Source: Dehalococcoidales bacterium
Lineage (GTDB): Bacteria; Chloroflexota; Dehalococcoidia; Dehalococcoidales; GCA-2688105
Assembly: GCA_002688105.1 (NCBI GenBank)
Contig: NZBQ01000001.1
Span: 1-37,652 of the forward strand
Direction: 5' to 3'
DNA length: 37,652 nt
Of the stretch, positions 15,698 to 22,059 are shown piece by piece (the stretch's first letter is position 1; every line of letters begins with the position of its first letter). A model generated the notes under the pieces. That model did not search any database. It was not told where the DNA came from and worked only from the letters and a program-made list of their open reading frames with translations. A program made the position numbers and the translations under genes.

Positions 15698-16673
15698 AAC
15701 AATTGATGTGAAGGGACTAGACCATGCTGAGAGGGAAGGCCTGATTTTCCCTGGTGTTGAAGCTCTCAAAGACGGAGAGACGTTAAGAATTGTTGTCGAG
15801 TTCAATCCGGTACCTCTGGTCTACTTGCTGAAAGCACAGGACAATTTTGATATTTCTTATGAAAAGGAAGGGCCTGATGAGTGGATTCTGCGGGTGGCCA
15901 AGGGTAGTGCGCAGGAAGACCAAAAAGGACAGTTCAAAGAACTATTAACCCAATTGAGGGAAGGGGAAGCGTCGCCGGAGACCAAAGAGAAGGCGAGAAC
16001 GCTTCTTCAGCAGGTTGATGCCAAGACCTTGGGAGTTTTGGAGCAGGAATTGATCCGGGAAGGCGTCTCCCATGAGGAGATCAGGAGGAGCTTGTGCGAT
16101 ATCCACCTCGAAGTTCTGAGGGACAGCCTTGTTGCCAAGAGAACGGAGGTTTCAGCACCGCACCCGGTGCATACCTTTATGCAGGAGCATGAAATCATCC
16201 TCGATAATTTAAGGGAGTTGGGCTCTCTGGTAGACAGGCTGAAAGGCTTGAATAGTTTTGACGGCATGGGAGAAGACCTGGAAAAACTAGAGGATATTGC
16301 CCATCACCTGGTGGAAGCGGAAAGTCATCACCAGCGTGAAGAAGAGGTTCTTTTCTCAGAATTGGAAAAACGCGACATCGTTGAGCCCCCCGAGATCATG
16401 AAGATGGATCACGTGGAGTTCAGAAAAAGGAAACAGGAGCTATACCAGCTTTCTCATCGTCCCCGAGAGCATGACTTCAATAAATTCAAAGCAAGGGTTA
16501 TTGAACTAGGGGAATATCTTGCCAGAGAACTGGAAAGCCATATCTTCAAGGAAGACAACATCATCTATCAGATCGCCCTTCAGGTACTGATCCCGGAGGA
16601 TTGGGAAAGAATTAAAAGGCTTTGCGACGAACTGGGATATTGCTGCTTTACCCCGGAAGACCAAAAGGAGTGA
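15684..16673 (+). CDS. DUF2249-DUF438-hemerythrin fusion protein
   Basis: A 329-aa three-part protein. Residues 1-75 are a DUF2249 (TusA-like) fold (IDVKGLDHAEREGLIFPGVEALKDGETLRIVVEFNPVPLVYLL). About 80-160 is DUF438 (FKELLTQLREGEASPETKEKARTLL, EQELIREGVSHEEIRRSLCDIHLEV). About 165-320 is a hemerythrin HHE domain with diiron-type ligands: QEHEIILDNL, ESHHQREEEVLFSELE, MDHVEFRKRK, and ESHIFKEDNIIYQIA. DUF438-hemerythrin proteins are relatives of the RIC/YtfE/ScdA iron-cluster repair proteins used under nitric oxide stress. An AAGGAGAGGG ribosome-binding site lies inside the end of the preceding gene. Confidence 0.88.
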   Translation: MNAAKTIDVKGLDHAEREGLIFPGVEALKDGETLRIVVEFNPVPLVYLLKAQDNFDISYEKEGPDEWILRVAKGSAQEDQKGQFKELLTQLREGEASPETKEKARTLLQQVDAKTLGVLEQELIREGVSHEEIRRSLCDIHLEVLRDSLVAKRTEVSAPHPVHTFMQEHEIILDNLRELGSLVDRLKGLNSFDGMGEDLEKLEDIAHHLVEAESHHQREEEVLFSELEKRDIVEPPEIMKMDHVEFRKRKQELYQLSHRPREHDFNKFKARVIELGEYLARELESHIFKEDNIIYQIALQVLIPEDWERIKRLCDELGYCCFTPEDQKE

Positions 16674-16709
16674 GGAAAAGAAACGGTTGATCTGGACTTA
16701 AGGGGAATA

Positions 16710-16904
16710 ATGCCTTTTGAGAGACACGAACTAATCTTCCAAAAATGGGATGCGTTGCAGCCAGGGGAGACGCTAAGAATCATAAATGACAATGACCCCA
16801 AGCCGCTACACCATCAGTTTGAGGCGGAGTACAACGGTAAGTATGAGTGGGAATATGAACAGGAAGGGCCAAAGGACTGGATAGCCAGGATTAAAAAGAC
16901 CTGA
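16710..16904 (+). CDS. DUF2249 small protein (TusA-like)
   Basis: The 64-aa ORF FERHELIFQKWDALQPGETLRIINDNDPKPLHHQFEAEY...WEYEQEGPKDWIARIKK is a single DUF2249 domain. The conserved N-terminal strand (VDLDLRG) is encoded upstream of the ATG, in frame, but no start codon precedes it before the TGA that ends the previous gene. So either translation starts at this ATG (AAGGGG 4 nt upstream) and the first strand is lost, or a non-standard start such as CTG is used. Many DUF2249 domains pair with hemerythrins, and hemerythrin genes flank this one on both sides. Confidence 0.8.
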   Translation: MPFERHELIFQKWDALQPGETLRIINDNDPKPLHHQFEAEYNGKYEWEYEQEGPKDWIARIKKT

Positions 16905-16978
16905 GAGGGAGTCTGAAAACCATCATCGATGAGCGGATGGCTGTTCCTCCAAAAATACACGCATTAGGAGTTGATAGT

Positions 16979-17503
16979 ATGACAGATGGGGAAAAGCCGA
17001 CGGACATGCTAAGAGACGAGCATAAAAATGTGCTGCAAAAACTGGACGCCTTAGAAGATGTTATTAACCGTCTCCATGAAAAGGAAGCGGTCGCTGCCCA
17101 GCGAAAGGATTTGGCTTCCTTCTTTAACACCGATTTTTGGACTCACTTTGCTAAAGAGGAAGAAACTCTCTTTCCTGAACTGGATAAGTTTATCCCCAGA
17201 GAGAGTGGCCCGGTCGGAGTGATGCTGTCCGAGCACGACGACGTGCGGAAGACTAACGCAGAGATCCAGCGAGCAATTGATGAATATCTTGAAGGCTCTG
17301 GCAGCTTACAGACAGTCACGGTGATCCAGAACTACGGCACTCATTTTGTCACGGTTCTGCGAGATCACATTAACAAGGAAGACAATATCCTGTTTATGAT
17401 GGCAGACATGCATCTTGATAAGACACAGGTAGATACAGTCATTAAGCTTTTTGATGAGATAGAAGGTTCTGCTGAGAAAGGAAGGGCGCCCCAGAAAGGG
17501 TGA
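16979..17503 (+). CDS. Hemerythrin HHE domain protein
   Basis: A four-helix-bundle diiron protein with ligand blocks MLRDEHKNVLQKL, FWTHFAKEEETLFPELD, LSEHDDVRKTNAEI, and LRDHINKEDNILFMMAD, so the set is complete. Such domains bind O2 or NO, or hold and donate iron. The ORF track starts at 16937, but AGGAG 8 nt before ATG 16979 makes MTDGEKPTDMLRDEH the better start, giving 174 aa. It is the second of three hemerythrin genes in the block. Confidence 0.9.
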   Translation: MTDGEKPTDMLRDEHKNVLQKLDALEDVINRLHEKEAVAAQRKDLASFFNTDFWTHFAKEEETLFPELDKFIPRESGPVGVMLSEHDDVRKTNAEIQRAIDEYLEGSGSLQTVTVIQNYGTHFVTVLRDHINKEDNILFMMADMHLDKTQVDTVIKLFDEIEGSAEKGRAPQKG

Positions 17504-17526
17504 CACCTGGTTACAAAGGGACATGA

Positions 17527-17892
17527 ATGTTGAGAGTAAAAAGGGCATACGAAAGTAAGCAGGCTGATGATGGGGTAAGAATTCTTGTTGACAGGTTGTG
17601 GCCGTAGGGTTTACGTTCGGCTGACGCTGGCATTGGTGAATGTGCGAAGGAGATTGTTCCCAGTGACCAGCTACGCCGCTGGTTTGGTCACAGGCCGGAG
17701 AGGTGGTCAGAATTCAGGCGGAGATACATGGAGGAGCTCCATGCTCCGGAGAAAACCAGATTCGTAAGGAGAATCGTCCGAATGGCTATCAACGGCAATG
17801 TCACTCTTGTGTACGGCGCTAGAGATACCGAACACAATAACGCCAGAGTGCTGGAAGAAGTGGTTGCCAGGTACATGAAGGAGTTGCCTTGA
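17527..17892 (+). pseudogene. DUF488 (YeaO-like) protein with in-frame TAG
   Basis: Plus-strand translation from ATG 17527 gives MLRVKRAYESKQADDGVRILVDRLWP, then TAG, then GLRSADAGIGECAKEIVPSD, LRRWFGHRPERWSEFRRRY, and VTLVYGARDTEHNNARVLEE, ending at TGA. This is the complete DUF488 family pattern (RVLVDRLWPRG...W.KEIAPSxELRRWFGHDPxRW..F..RY...LLY.A.D..HN.A). The TAG replaces the almost invariant Arg of WPRG, one base change from AGG or AAG-type codons. The rest of the frame is undamaged, so the lesion is recent or a sequencing error. DUF488 function is poorly defined. It lies between a hemerythrin and the YgbA-like gene. Confidence 0.8.
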
Positions 17893-17914
17893 GCGTGAAA
17901 GATGAAGGTAAAAC

Positions 17915-18289
17915 GTGGCCAGATTGTTTGACAGGTTAAGCAGCAAAAAGGAAAAAGACATCCAGGTATTGCGAGATTTCATTTCTATCTTCTGTCGGGA
18001 AAAGCATCCCGGACGAACTAAGGATGTCTTCCCGGTGATAGATGAGCGGTTACGTCATGCTCTGGGCGATAAAGATCTGACCCTTTGTGTAGATTGCACC
18101 AGGCTTCTAAACCACGGCACGGCAAAGCTACTCCTTTGTCCCTATGACCCTAAACCGATGTGCAAGAAGTGCGAGACTCACTGCTATGCCCCCGGTTATC
18201 GAGAACGAATCCGGAAAGTTATGAGGTTCTCGGGCCAGTACCTGTTGAAACACGGTCGACTGGAACTAATGATTCACTATTTCTTCTGA
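17915..18289 (+). CDS. ygbA: YgbA-like nitrous-oxide-stimulated-promoter family protein
   Basis: A 124-aa Cys-rich protein matching the YgbA family (Pfam YgbA_NO). It has an N-terminal helix (EKDIQVLRDFISIFCREKHPG), LCVDCTRLLNHGTAKLLLCPYDPKPMCKKCETHCYAPGYRERIRKVMRFSG, and a hydrophobic tail. The Cys pattern (CxxC, C, CxxC, HC) suggests a metal or Fe-S site. In enterobacteria ygbA belongs to the NsrR regulon induced by nitric oxide, the best single pointer that this block answers nitrosative stress. Translation starts at GTG 17915 with AAGG upstream. Confidence 0.85.
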   Translation: MARLFDRLSSKKEKDIQVLRDFISIFCREKHPGRTKDVFPVIDERLRHALGDKDLTLCVDCTRLLNHGTAKLLLCPYDPKPMCKKCETHCYAPGYRERIRKVMRFSGQYLLKHGRLELMIHYFF

Positions 18290-18302
18290 GGTAACGGAGA
18301 CG

Positions 18303-18818
18303 ATGAATGTTACCAAGGCTGCCCTGATTCAGGCGATGGAGGTCTACTTTGGCCGAGATACAAAGAGAATCAACCATGCGCACAAGGTGGCGGGATACGC
18401 CGAGGCGCTGCTGAAAGAGGATGGCGGAGATTATTCGATAGTAATTGCTGCGGCGCTGCTCCATGATATAGGGATTCATGCTGCCGAAAGGAAATATGGT
18501 AGCACGAGTGGCAAATATCAGGAGAAAGAGGGCCCGCCTATTGCCCGTCAGATCCTGTCCAGATTAGGGTTCAAGCCAGTTCAGATTGAGGAGGTTTGTG
18601 GGATTATTGCTCATCATCACAGCCCGGGAAAGGTTAGCACGTATAACTTCAAGATACTGTATGACGCTGACTGGCTGGTAAATTTGAGAGATGAGTATGA
18701 TATTCAGGATAGGAGCAAACTGAGCAATATCATTAATAGGTTGTTTCTTACCAGTAGTGGTAAAGTGTTGGCCAGAAAGGTATACTTATCCGAGCCAAGT
18801 CATCGAACTGGTCTTTAG
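18303..18818 (+). CDS. HD-domain phosphohydrolase-like protein
   Basis: A 171-aa HD-superfamily protein with metal-binding motifs in order: INHAHKVAGYAE (H), AALLHDIGIHAA (HD), CGIIAHHHSPG (H), and LYDADWLVNLRDEY (D). These match the H...HD...H...D set of small metal-dependent phosphohydrolases. The substrate, whether a nucleotide or other phosphoester, cannot be told. It starts 14 nt after ygbA, in the same transcription direction, so it is likely part of the same unit. Confidence 0.85.
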   Translation: MNVTKAALIQAMEVYFGRDTKRINHAHKVAGYAEALLKEDGGDYSIVIAAALLHDIGIHAAERKYGSTSGKYQEKEGPPIARQILSRLGFKPVQIEEVCGIIAHHHSPGKVSTYNFKILYDADWLVNLRDEYDIQDRSKLSNIINRLFLTSSGKVLARKVYLSEPSHRTGL

Positions 18819-18885
18819 TCGCGTCCGAAGTGAGAATATCTCAAATGCAGCAGCGAAATGAAAAATCTATTAAAGGAGGGCAAGA

Positions 18886-19377
18886 ATGAGCGCAAAATTA
18901 AATCCCATTGTTGAGTTCCGAGAGGACCACCGAAAAATCCGCGACAGCCTGCTTAGCCTGGCTAGCGCCGCTGAGGCCAGAGATGTCGCCAAGGGCCGTG
19001 ATATTCTTGGGCAAATAAATGTTATGGTCGGTCCGCACTTCCGGTACGAAGAGGAGACGCTGTATCCGGCGATGAAAGAATTCCTTGGTGACTACGCGGA
19101 TAGCCTCATTAAGGAGCATGACGTTGCTATCGAAACTGCTAAGACTGCGGCCAGGTTGCTGGGCCAGCCTTCTCTAACTGAAGAGGAAGGCAAAGATGTT
19201 GCCAAAGCCGCTAGAGCTCTTCTGGTGCATGTCAGCAACTGCGACGGGCTCAATATACTGGCCGAACGTCTCTCCCAAGAGAAGTTGGATGGACTCGGTG
19301 AGCATTTTGCTAAATCTCGTGCCGAGGGAGTGCCTCTGCTCCAATGGGCAGATACCATCAGGAAAGCAAAAAGTTAA
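18886..19377 (+). CDS. Hemerythrin-like protein with Cys at a diiron ligand position
   Basis: A 163-aa four-helix HHE protein. Ligand blocks: FREDHRKIRDSL, GPHFRYEEETLYPAM, IKEHDVAIET and, in the last helix, LVHVSNCDGLNILAE. In its relatives here that helix reads HINKED or HIFKED; this copy has NCD, so the usual Glu ligand is replaced by Cys while His and Asp are kept. The site may hold iron differently, act as a Cys-ligated NO or sulfide sensor, or be degenerate. AAAGGAGGG precedes the ATG. Its stop is 2 nt before the dsrE-like start. Confidence 0.85.
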   Translation: MSAKLNPIVEFREDHRKIRDSLLSLASAAEARDVAKGRDILGQINVMVGPHFRYEEETLYPAMKEFLGDYADSLIKEHDVAIETAKTAARLLGQPSLTEEEGKDVAKAARALLVHVSNCDGLNILAERLSQEKLDGLGEHFAKSRAEGVPLLQWADTIRKAKS

Positions 19378-19379
19378 GA

Positions 19380-19805
19380 ATGGCTGAAAAATCAGCGGGT
19401 AAAGAGCGGGTAACGGTAATCCTGCACAGCGGCTCCTATGACAGGGCCTCCTATGCTCTGTCCATCGCCCTGGTGGCTCTGGCCTCCGGAATGGAGGCGC
19501 ATATGCTACTTGCCTATGAAGGATTGAGGAGGTTTACTGGAGGGCATTTAGAGGACGTGGGGGAAGAAACCTCTCCAAATATCAGGACCAACTTGGAGCG
19601 GGGACTGCAGTCTGGAGGGATTCAGTCCTTGGAGACGCAGCTGGCTGATGCCAAGCGGCTAGGGCTAAGAGTTTATGCCTGTCCCAACGCGATGGCAGCC
19701 CTCAATATTGGGCTGGATGAGATGCTTCCAGAGGTGGATAACGTAATGGGACTGGCCACTTTTCTAGAGCTTGCCCGCACGGCTGCCATTAACTGGTACA
19801 TATAG
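19380..19805 (+). CDS. DsrE/DrsE-like sulfur-relay family protein
   Basis: A 141-aa protein with the DsrE/F-like fold: VTVILHSGSYDRASYALSIALVALASGMEAHMLLAYEGLRRF at the start and QLADAKRLGLRVYACPNAMAALNI with a Cys at the position usual for sulfur-accepting DsrE members. It could carry persulfide sulfur and would pair naturally with the TusA-like DUF2249 domains upstream. The ORF track start 19344 overlaps the preceding gene; ATG 19380 directly follows its stop and suits coupled translation. It is the last gene of the plus-strand block. Confidence 0.8.
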   Translation: MAEKSAGKERVTVILHSGSYDRASYALSIALVALASGMEAHMLLAYEGLRRFTGGHLEDVGEETSPNIRTNLERGLQSGGIQSLETQLADAKRLGLRVYACPNAMAALNIGLDEMLPEVDNVMGLATFLELARTAAINWYI

Positions 19806-19904
19806 AGGAATGCCTCTTGGCCAATTTTCCGTAGATACGCCTTCTTAATCGTTGGTCGAGAAGTGGGATGTCGGTATTGGAGCGTCTTTCGCTTACAGTC
19901 TTGA

Positions 19905-20138
19905 TTACTCTTCTTTTGGGGCGCGTGGTTGAGTTATCGCCAGGATTATCTCGAAGGGACACCTGATAGCTCCGGGCGGGCAGACTGGCTCGCAATCAGT
20001 GCAGTAGTAGCAGTCGTCAGGGCTGACTACCACGGCCTTCTCGTTGACTAGCGCAACCGCGTCGGTTGGACACCATTCTACGCAGTCTCCGCAACCGGTG
20101 CACTTCTCAAGATTAATTCTAGGTATTGCTCCTCTCAT
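19905..20138 (-). CDS. 2[4Fe-4S] ferredoxin
   Basis: A 77-aa electron carrier with two cluster motifs: CTGCGDCVEWCP (C13, C16, C19, C23) and CYYCTDCEPVCP (C42, C45, C48, C52). One extra Cys (C59) lies in the tail. An AGCAGGAG ribosome-binding site precedes the ATG. It sits 100 nt downstream of the crp/fnr gene on the same strand, but the operator and a GATAAT -10 in that gap argue for its own regulated promoter. It faces the dsrE end convergently. Confidence 0.92.
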   Translation of the reverse strand: MRGAIPRINLEKCTGCGDCVEWCPTDAVALVNEKAVVVSPDDCYYCTDCEPVCPPGAIRCPFEIILAITQPRAPKEE

Positions 20139-20191
20139 TGTAGTGCTCCTGCTTTCATGAAGTTTTGGTCAGTATTAAGCCTGCCGACTAC

Positions 20192-20197
20192 ATTATC
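20192..20197 (-). promoter_or_regulatory. -10 element of the ferredoxin promoter
   Basis: GATAAT on the minus strand lies 30 nt from the centre of operator site B, which puts the dyad at about -42 from the expected start. That is the class II activator geometry of Crp/Fnr proteins, and no -35 hexamer is present. Confidence 0.5.
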
Positions 20198-20218
20198 GGC
20201 TACGTATTGCCTGTCTGG

Positions 20219-20236
20219 ATACGACTTTTGTCGGAA
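20219..20236 (-). promoter_or_regulatory. Dyad operator site B, upstream of ferredoxin
   Basis: The minus strand reads TTCCGACAAAAGTCGTAT, identical over all 18 nt to site A upstream of metF. It begins 2 nt after the stop of the crp/fnr gene and about 80 nt before the ferredoxin ATG. Confidence 0.65.
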
Positions 20237-20238
20237 GT

Positions 20239-20901
20239 CTACATCATTTCTCTCAGTTTCTCAGGGGCAACCACCATAATGCGCTGTCCCTCAATTTTGA
20301 TGGCGCCCGCCCTTTCTATATGCTTGAGCGCTCTACCTATCATATCCCGGACCGAGCCGACCATTGCCGCCATCTCGTCTTGGGTCAAGCGTCTCACCGG
20401 CGACGGTCCATCTTCAACTACTGCCAGGTCCAGCAACAGCTTAGCCATACGCCCAACCACGCTGCGAAAGGAAAGGTCTTCTACCATCATGGTGAGATGG
20501 CGCAGCCGCACGGCAAACAATTTAAGGATAGACACAGCTATCGGACAGTCCGTCAACAGAGACAGGGCTACTTCTGTGGGTATGAGATAGATGGTCGATT
20601 CTTCGAGAGCAGACGCACTGGCCGGGTTGGGTCCGCCGTCAAATACCGGAACATCGTTAAAACTGTCGCCGGGCTTAGCTACGAGCAGCACTTGCTCCCT
20701 ACCTTCTGGCGAAGTCTTGAAAATGCGAACCTGCCCGGATTTAATAACATAAAGCCCACGGCAGGATTCACCCTCCAGAAACAGAACTTCACCTCTGGCA
20801 AAGGAAAACTCCAGGACTTCTCGTGTAATGTGTTCTATTGCGTCCGTACCGAGGGTTTCAAAGTAGGGCAGTGTCTTCAACAAATCAGCTGCTGAAAGCA
20901 T
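20239..20901 (-). CDS. Crp/Fnr-family transcriptional regulator
   Basis: A 220-aa regulator when started at ATG 20901, which has AAGGA 7 nt upstream; the ORF-track start at 21012 would add 37 unlikely residues and place operator C inside the gene. The N-terminal cyclic-nucleotide-binding-like fold has EFSFARGEVLFLEGESCRGLYVIKSGQVRIFKTS. It lacks the GEL..R.A cAMP pocket of CRP (FNDVPVFDGGPNPASA instead) and lacks the Cys cluster of Fnr, so its signal differs, perhaps haem, redox or NO as in DNR-like proteins. The C-terminal winged helix reads RRLTQDEMAAMVGSVRDMIGRALKHIE; the recognition helix RDxxGR is like the RExxGR of CRP. Shared operators suggest it controls metF onward, the ferredoxin gene and itself. 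Confidence 0.92.
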   Translation of the reverse strand: MLSAADLLKTLPYFETLGTDAIEHITREVLEFSFARGEVLFLEGESCRGLYVIKSGQVRIFKTSPEGREQVLLVAKPGDSFNDVPVFDGGPNPASASALEESTIYLIPTEVALSLLTDCPIAVSILKLFAVRLRHLTMMVEDLSFRSVVGRMAKLLLDLAVVEDGPSPVRRLTQDEMAAMVGSVRDMIGRALKHIERAGAIKIEGQRIMVVAPEKLREMM

Positions 20902-20976
20902 GGGTATTTCCTTAGATATTGCTGACGATCTCCCAATCTTATCACAGATGAGCACCTGTTGCACAGCCGAAAGTGT

Positions 20977-20994
20977 GTATGACAAAGGTCGTAT
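20977..20994 (+). promoter_or_regulatory. Dyad operator site C, upstream of the crp/fnr gene
   Basis: GTATGACAAAGGTCGTAT matches sites A and B at 14 of 18 positions, including GACAAA and GTCGTAT, and keeps the GAC-N4-GTC dyad. It lies about 76 nt before the regulator's ATG 20901, suggesting autoregulation. Confidence 0.5.
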
Positions 20995-21149
20995 CATGCT
21001 AAGGTATGTCAATGGTAATTAAAAATGACCGCAACACTAACCTTGAATGTGGACTAATCAATGGGGGCAGGTCACTCTCTTCGACAATCTTGTGGCTTGA
21101 TATTATTATTCTGAAGAGACTTTGTCAATACCAACTTGAGCCTCTCACA

Positions 21150-21178
21150 TTTACACCAATCTTGGTTTAGGCTATAAT
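21150..21178 (+). promoter_or_regulatory. Sigma-70 promoter
   Basis: TTTACA, 17 nt, TATAAT: the -10 is perfect and the -35 matches five of six positions. It is about 100 nt upstream of the gene at 21277, leaving a leader of roughly 90 nt with no structure I could identify. Confidence 0.65.
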
Positions 21179-21276
21179 CCAGATAAACTGTGGAGGTAGT
21201 ATAAAGGAACTCACTCGAGCTATAACCTAAGAAACAACGATGCTGGCGGCATGATTTCAAGTAGAGGGATGGATAG

Positions 21277-22059
21277 ATGAGTAAATTCATTGATAAATTA
21301 AACCGGGTTTCACAGGCTGAGTCTCAGTCTATGGGGTTTAAAGCAGCCAAGGCAGTCTCGCCGAAGCCAAAAATGCAGCTCGTGGCTAGTTTAGCCCAGG
21401 CGGAGGTTAGTGATGTGGCTGATTATGTGGCTGGGGCTGACACTGGGTTATTACCAGTTTTCGATTTTAGTTCAGGGGCTAAGACCATTCAAGAAATATC
21501 TAAGGCTGTGTCTGGTATTCCCTGGGGTGGATGGCTGAGAGATGGGGGAAGGGAAGGAATGAAACAGTTGGTGAAGGCTGGCTGCGATTTTGTGGTTTTT
21601 CCGGCAGCTGATACCTCGCTGGCAATACTTCAAGGTGATGAAGTAGGTAAAATTTTGCAGGTAGAGGCATCACTCAGCGAGGGTTTATTGAGGGCAATTA
21701 ATGAGCTGCCGGTAGATGCGGTGTTGTTTGTTGCCGGTGAGCAGAAAGAAGGTCTTTTGCTTACCTGGCATCACCTTATGCTCTTTCGGCGCTTTGCCAG
21801 TTTGCTGACTAAGCCCTTATTAGTGGCTATTCCGTCGAATGTGACCGCTGAAGAGCTTCAGGCACTATGGGACGGTGGGGTGGGCGGTGTGGTAGTAGAG
21901 GTAGGAGCTGGGCAACCCACCGGGGGATTAAAAGAGTTGCGCCGGGCAATTGATAAACTTGTTCTCCCATCATCACGTAAGCAGGGTAAGACGGGGGCTT
22001 TGCTACCTTATATTGGTAGAGAGAAGGAGGTAGTAGCTGAAGAAGAGGAAGAGGTATAA
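21277..22059 (+). CDS. Conserved hypothetical protein, barrel-like, 260 aa
   Basis: I do not recognise a named family. The sequence alternates short hydrophobic strands and helices as in a TIM barrel: MQLVASLAQ, GLLPVFDF, PWGGWLRD, CDFVVFPA, ILQVEAS, AVLFVAGE, PLLVAIPS, and VGGVVVEVG. The N-terminus and an acidic C-terminal tail (EKEVVAEEEEEV) are outside the barrel. No Cys-rich or nucleotide-binding motif stands out. It has its own strong promoter, a GAGGGATGG ribosome-binding region, and ends exactly against the convergent treT-like gene, stop to stop with no gap. Confidence 0.7.
   Translation: MSKFIDKLNRVSQAESQSMGFKAAKAVSPKPKMQLVASLAQAEVSDVADYVAGADTGLLPVFDFSSGAKTIQEISKAVSGIPWGGWLRDGGREGMKQLVKAGCDFVVFPAADTSLAILQGDEVGKILQVEASLSEGLLRAINELPVDAVLFVAGEQKEGLLLTWHHLMLFRRFASLLTKPLLVAIPSNVTAEELQALWDGGVGGVVVEVGAGQPTGGLKELRRAIDKLVLPSSRKQGKTGALLPYIGREKEVVAEEEEEV

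Noticed and set aside
16671-16673. Selenocysteine at the TGA between the hemerythrin fusion and DUF2249
   Set aside because: No SECIS-like hairpin is seen after the TGA and neither domain needs a selenocysteine at this place.
1496-17892. General amber suppression or pyrrolysine use explaining the TAG-interrupted genes
   Set aside because: Many intact genes here, such as metF and ndk, end in TAG, and the SRPBCC pseudogene also has a TAA and a lost start, so ordinary decay explains the data better.
19804-19817. AGAGG-AATG-CCTCT hairpin as terminator between dsrE and the ferredoxin gene
   Set aside because: The stem is only 5 bp, includes the stop codon, and is not followed by a T-run.
20320-20895. 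191-aa plus-strand ORF
   Set aside because: It is a shadow of the Crp/Fnr gene, whose frame has both domains intact.
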